Shown here piece by piece: positions 6,024 to 6,887 of a stretch of 6,887 bases of DNA. The notes below the pieces were generated by a model that worked only from the letters and a program-made list of their open reading frames with translations, was not told the origin of the DNA and did no database searches. Every line of letters begins with the position of its first letter. Position 1 is the first letter of the stretch. The position numbers were made by a program, and so were the translations under genes. The DNA is from Clostridia bacterium. Lineage in GTDB: Bacteria > Bacillota > Clostridia > Saccharofermentanales > UBA5734. The DNA lies in the NCBI GenBank assembly GCA_018056585.1, contig JAGPFK010000080.1, positions 1-6,887 of the forward strand, read 5' to 3'.

Positions 6024-6887
6024 CTAGGTGCTTTTTGCAATATGCTCCCGGCCACGCCTTTTTGCGGCTTCTTTTCTGTCTTCCGGAAGCTCTGACCATA
6101 GCTTATCGGCTGTTTCCGCCCATTTTTTAGCGACAGGTTCTGCTTTTGCACACAGCTCATGAACATCTTCAGGACAAGCCAGATCCGTTGATTTTGCGCC
6201 TGAAGCTTCAACCATATCAACCAATATTTCCGGATTATCCAGCAAGGGGCAGGGACGCAAATGATTGTCGTTAAATGGCTGGTGGAGCCGATACTGTGTA
6301 AACAACGGCGATTGCAAGGCTTCAATCAATGTAACATCGCGGATATTGCTGTTGGCGTAGTGAATAAACGCGCAAGGTTCCACATCGCCGTTCGCGTTAA
6401 TATGCAGATAACGGCGGCCGCCGGCAATACATCCGCCGGCATATTCGCCATCGTTCCAGAAATCCAAAGTGAAAAGGGGTTTGGTTTCACGGAATTGCCT
6501 GATTTGACGATACATGAAAGCACGCTGTTCAGGCGTCACCATCAGTTCGGGAACGGCATTTTTGCCGACTGGGATATAAGTGAAAAACCAAGCGAATTTT
6601 GCGCCTTTTTCGATCATATCATCAAAAAAGGCTTCACTGCCAATGCTTTCTACATTTTCGCTTGTATAACAGCAAGAGATGCCAAAGGGCAGTTTGCGCT
6701 CTTTCAGGATTTCCATTGCTCGCATAATTGCTTTATATGTTCCTTTGCCTCGGCGAGCATCCGTTGCTTCTTCAAAGCCTTCAATGCTGATCGCCGGCAC
6801 AAAATTCTTAACCCGAAGCATTTCATCAGCAAAAGCTTCATCTATCAAAGTTCCGTTGGTAAAAGCCAGGAATGCGCAGTCATTGTG
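6024..6887 (-). CDS. Radical SAM protein with SPASM-like C-terminus, 5' end cut by the right window edge
   Basis: The frame is open from the window edge (His codon 6885-6887) to TAG at 6024-6026, giving 287 visible residues. The segment AFLAFTNGTLIDEAF at the edge and SIEGFEEATDARRGKGTY (visible residues 34-51) are the FTNGT and S-x-EG strands of a radical SAM barrel, so the missing N-terminus should hold the CxxxCxxC motif for the [4Fe-4S] cluster and S-adenosylmethionine. The C-terminal part has the order GGC (Cys153), HINANGDVEPC (Cys172), RPC (Cys213), LAC (Cys238) and a further Cys246. These could bind an auxiliary Fe-S cluster, as in SPASM/twitch proteins. A charged helical tail ends the protein. 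The TTG at 6848 is an internal Leu codon, not the start. Substrate unknown: SPASM-like proteins modify peptides or small molecules, and no precursor peptide gene is visible downstream. A terminator follows directly. Confidence 0.9.
   Translation of the reverse strand, partial: HNDCAFLAFTNGTLIDEAFADEMLRVKNFVPAISIEGFEEATDARRGKGTYKAIMRAMEILKERKLPFGISCCYTSENVESIGSEAFFDDMIEKGAKFAWFFTYIPVGKNAVPELMVTPEQRAFMYRQIRQFRETKPLFTLDFWNDGEYAGGCIAGGRRYLHINANGDVEPCAFIHYANSNIRDVTLIEALQSPLFTQYRLHQPFNDNHLRPCPLLDNPEILVDMVEASGAKSTDLACPEDVHELCAKAEPVAKKWAETADKLWSELPEDRKEAAKRRGREHIAKST

Noticed and set aside
6420..6442. Short direct repeat of CCGCCGGCA
   Set aside because: It encodes AGG-CI-AGG of the radical SAM protein, so protein sequence explains it.

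Overview
The window looks like chromosomal DNA from a low- to mid-GC Bacillota, perhaps a gut-type Clostridia or Erysipelotrichia. Three things suggest this: strong GGAGG-type ribosome binding sites, gene content (an MgtE magnesium channel, a uroporphyrinogen-decarboxylase-like protein with an AraC regulator, a glycosyltransferase fused to a PlsC-type acyltransferase), and tight spacing with alternating strands. The taxonomic guess is inference only. I see no tRNA, rRNA, CRISPR array, insertion sequence or phage gene.

Left part (1-2343). A minus-strand gene of unknown function runs off the left edge. It is divergent from an AraC-family regulator, and a 117-bp gap holding a 6-3-6 inverted repeat separates them. 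The regulator is broken by one extra A near base 1039, which separates the first helix-turn-helix from the second. Convergent with it, 20 bp away, is an intact URO-D-superfamily gene of 361 codons. It lacks the porphyrin-site motif of true HemE and keeps an His-x-Cys pair like the corrinoid or thiol methyltransferases of that superfamily. The three genes may form one accessory module, but they are not one operon, because the regulator lies between the other two on the opposite strand.

Middle (2344-3975). A 300-bp divergent intergenic region carries a minus-strand extended -10 for the URO-D-like gene. It also carries a good sigma-A-type promoter for mgtE, followed by a leader of about 157 nt rich in mutually exclusive pairings. 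The leader does not match the M-box magnesium riboswitch as I know it. mgtE is complete, with N domain, CBS pair and five-helix channel domain.

Right part (3976-6887). Convergent with mgtE is a single-chain GT4 glycosyltransferase plus PlsC acyltransferase (602 aa), probably making or remodelling a membrane glycolipid. After a strong hairpin terminator comes the 3' part of a radical SAM gene with a Cys-rich SPASM-like C-terminal region; its N-terminal part with the CxxxCxxC cluster motif is outside the window.

The observations most worth following are the frameshifted regulator, the unclassified mgtE leader, the glycosyltransferase-acyltransferase fusion, and the non-HemE URO-D gene with its uncharacterised neighbour.
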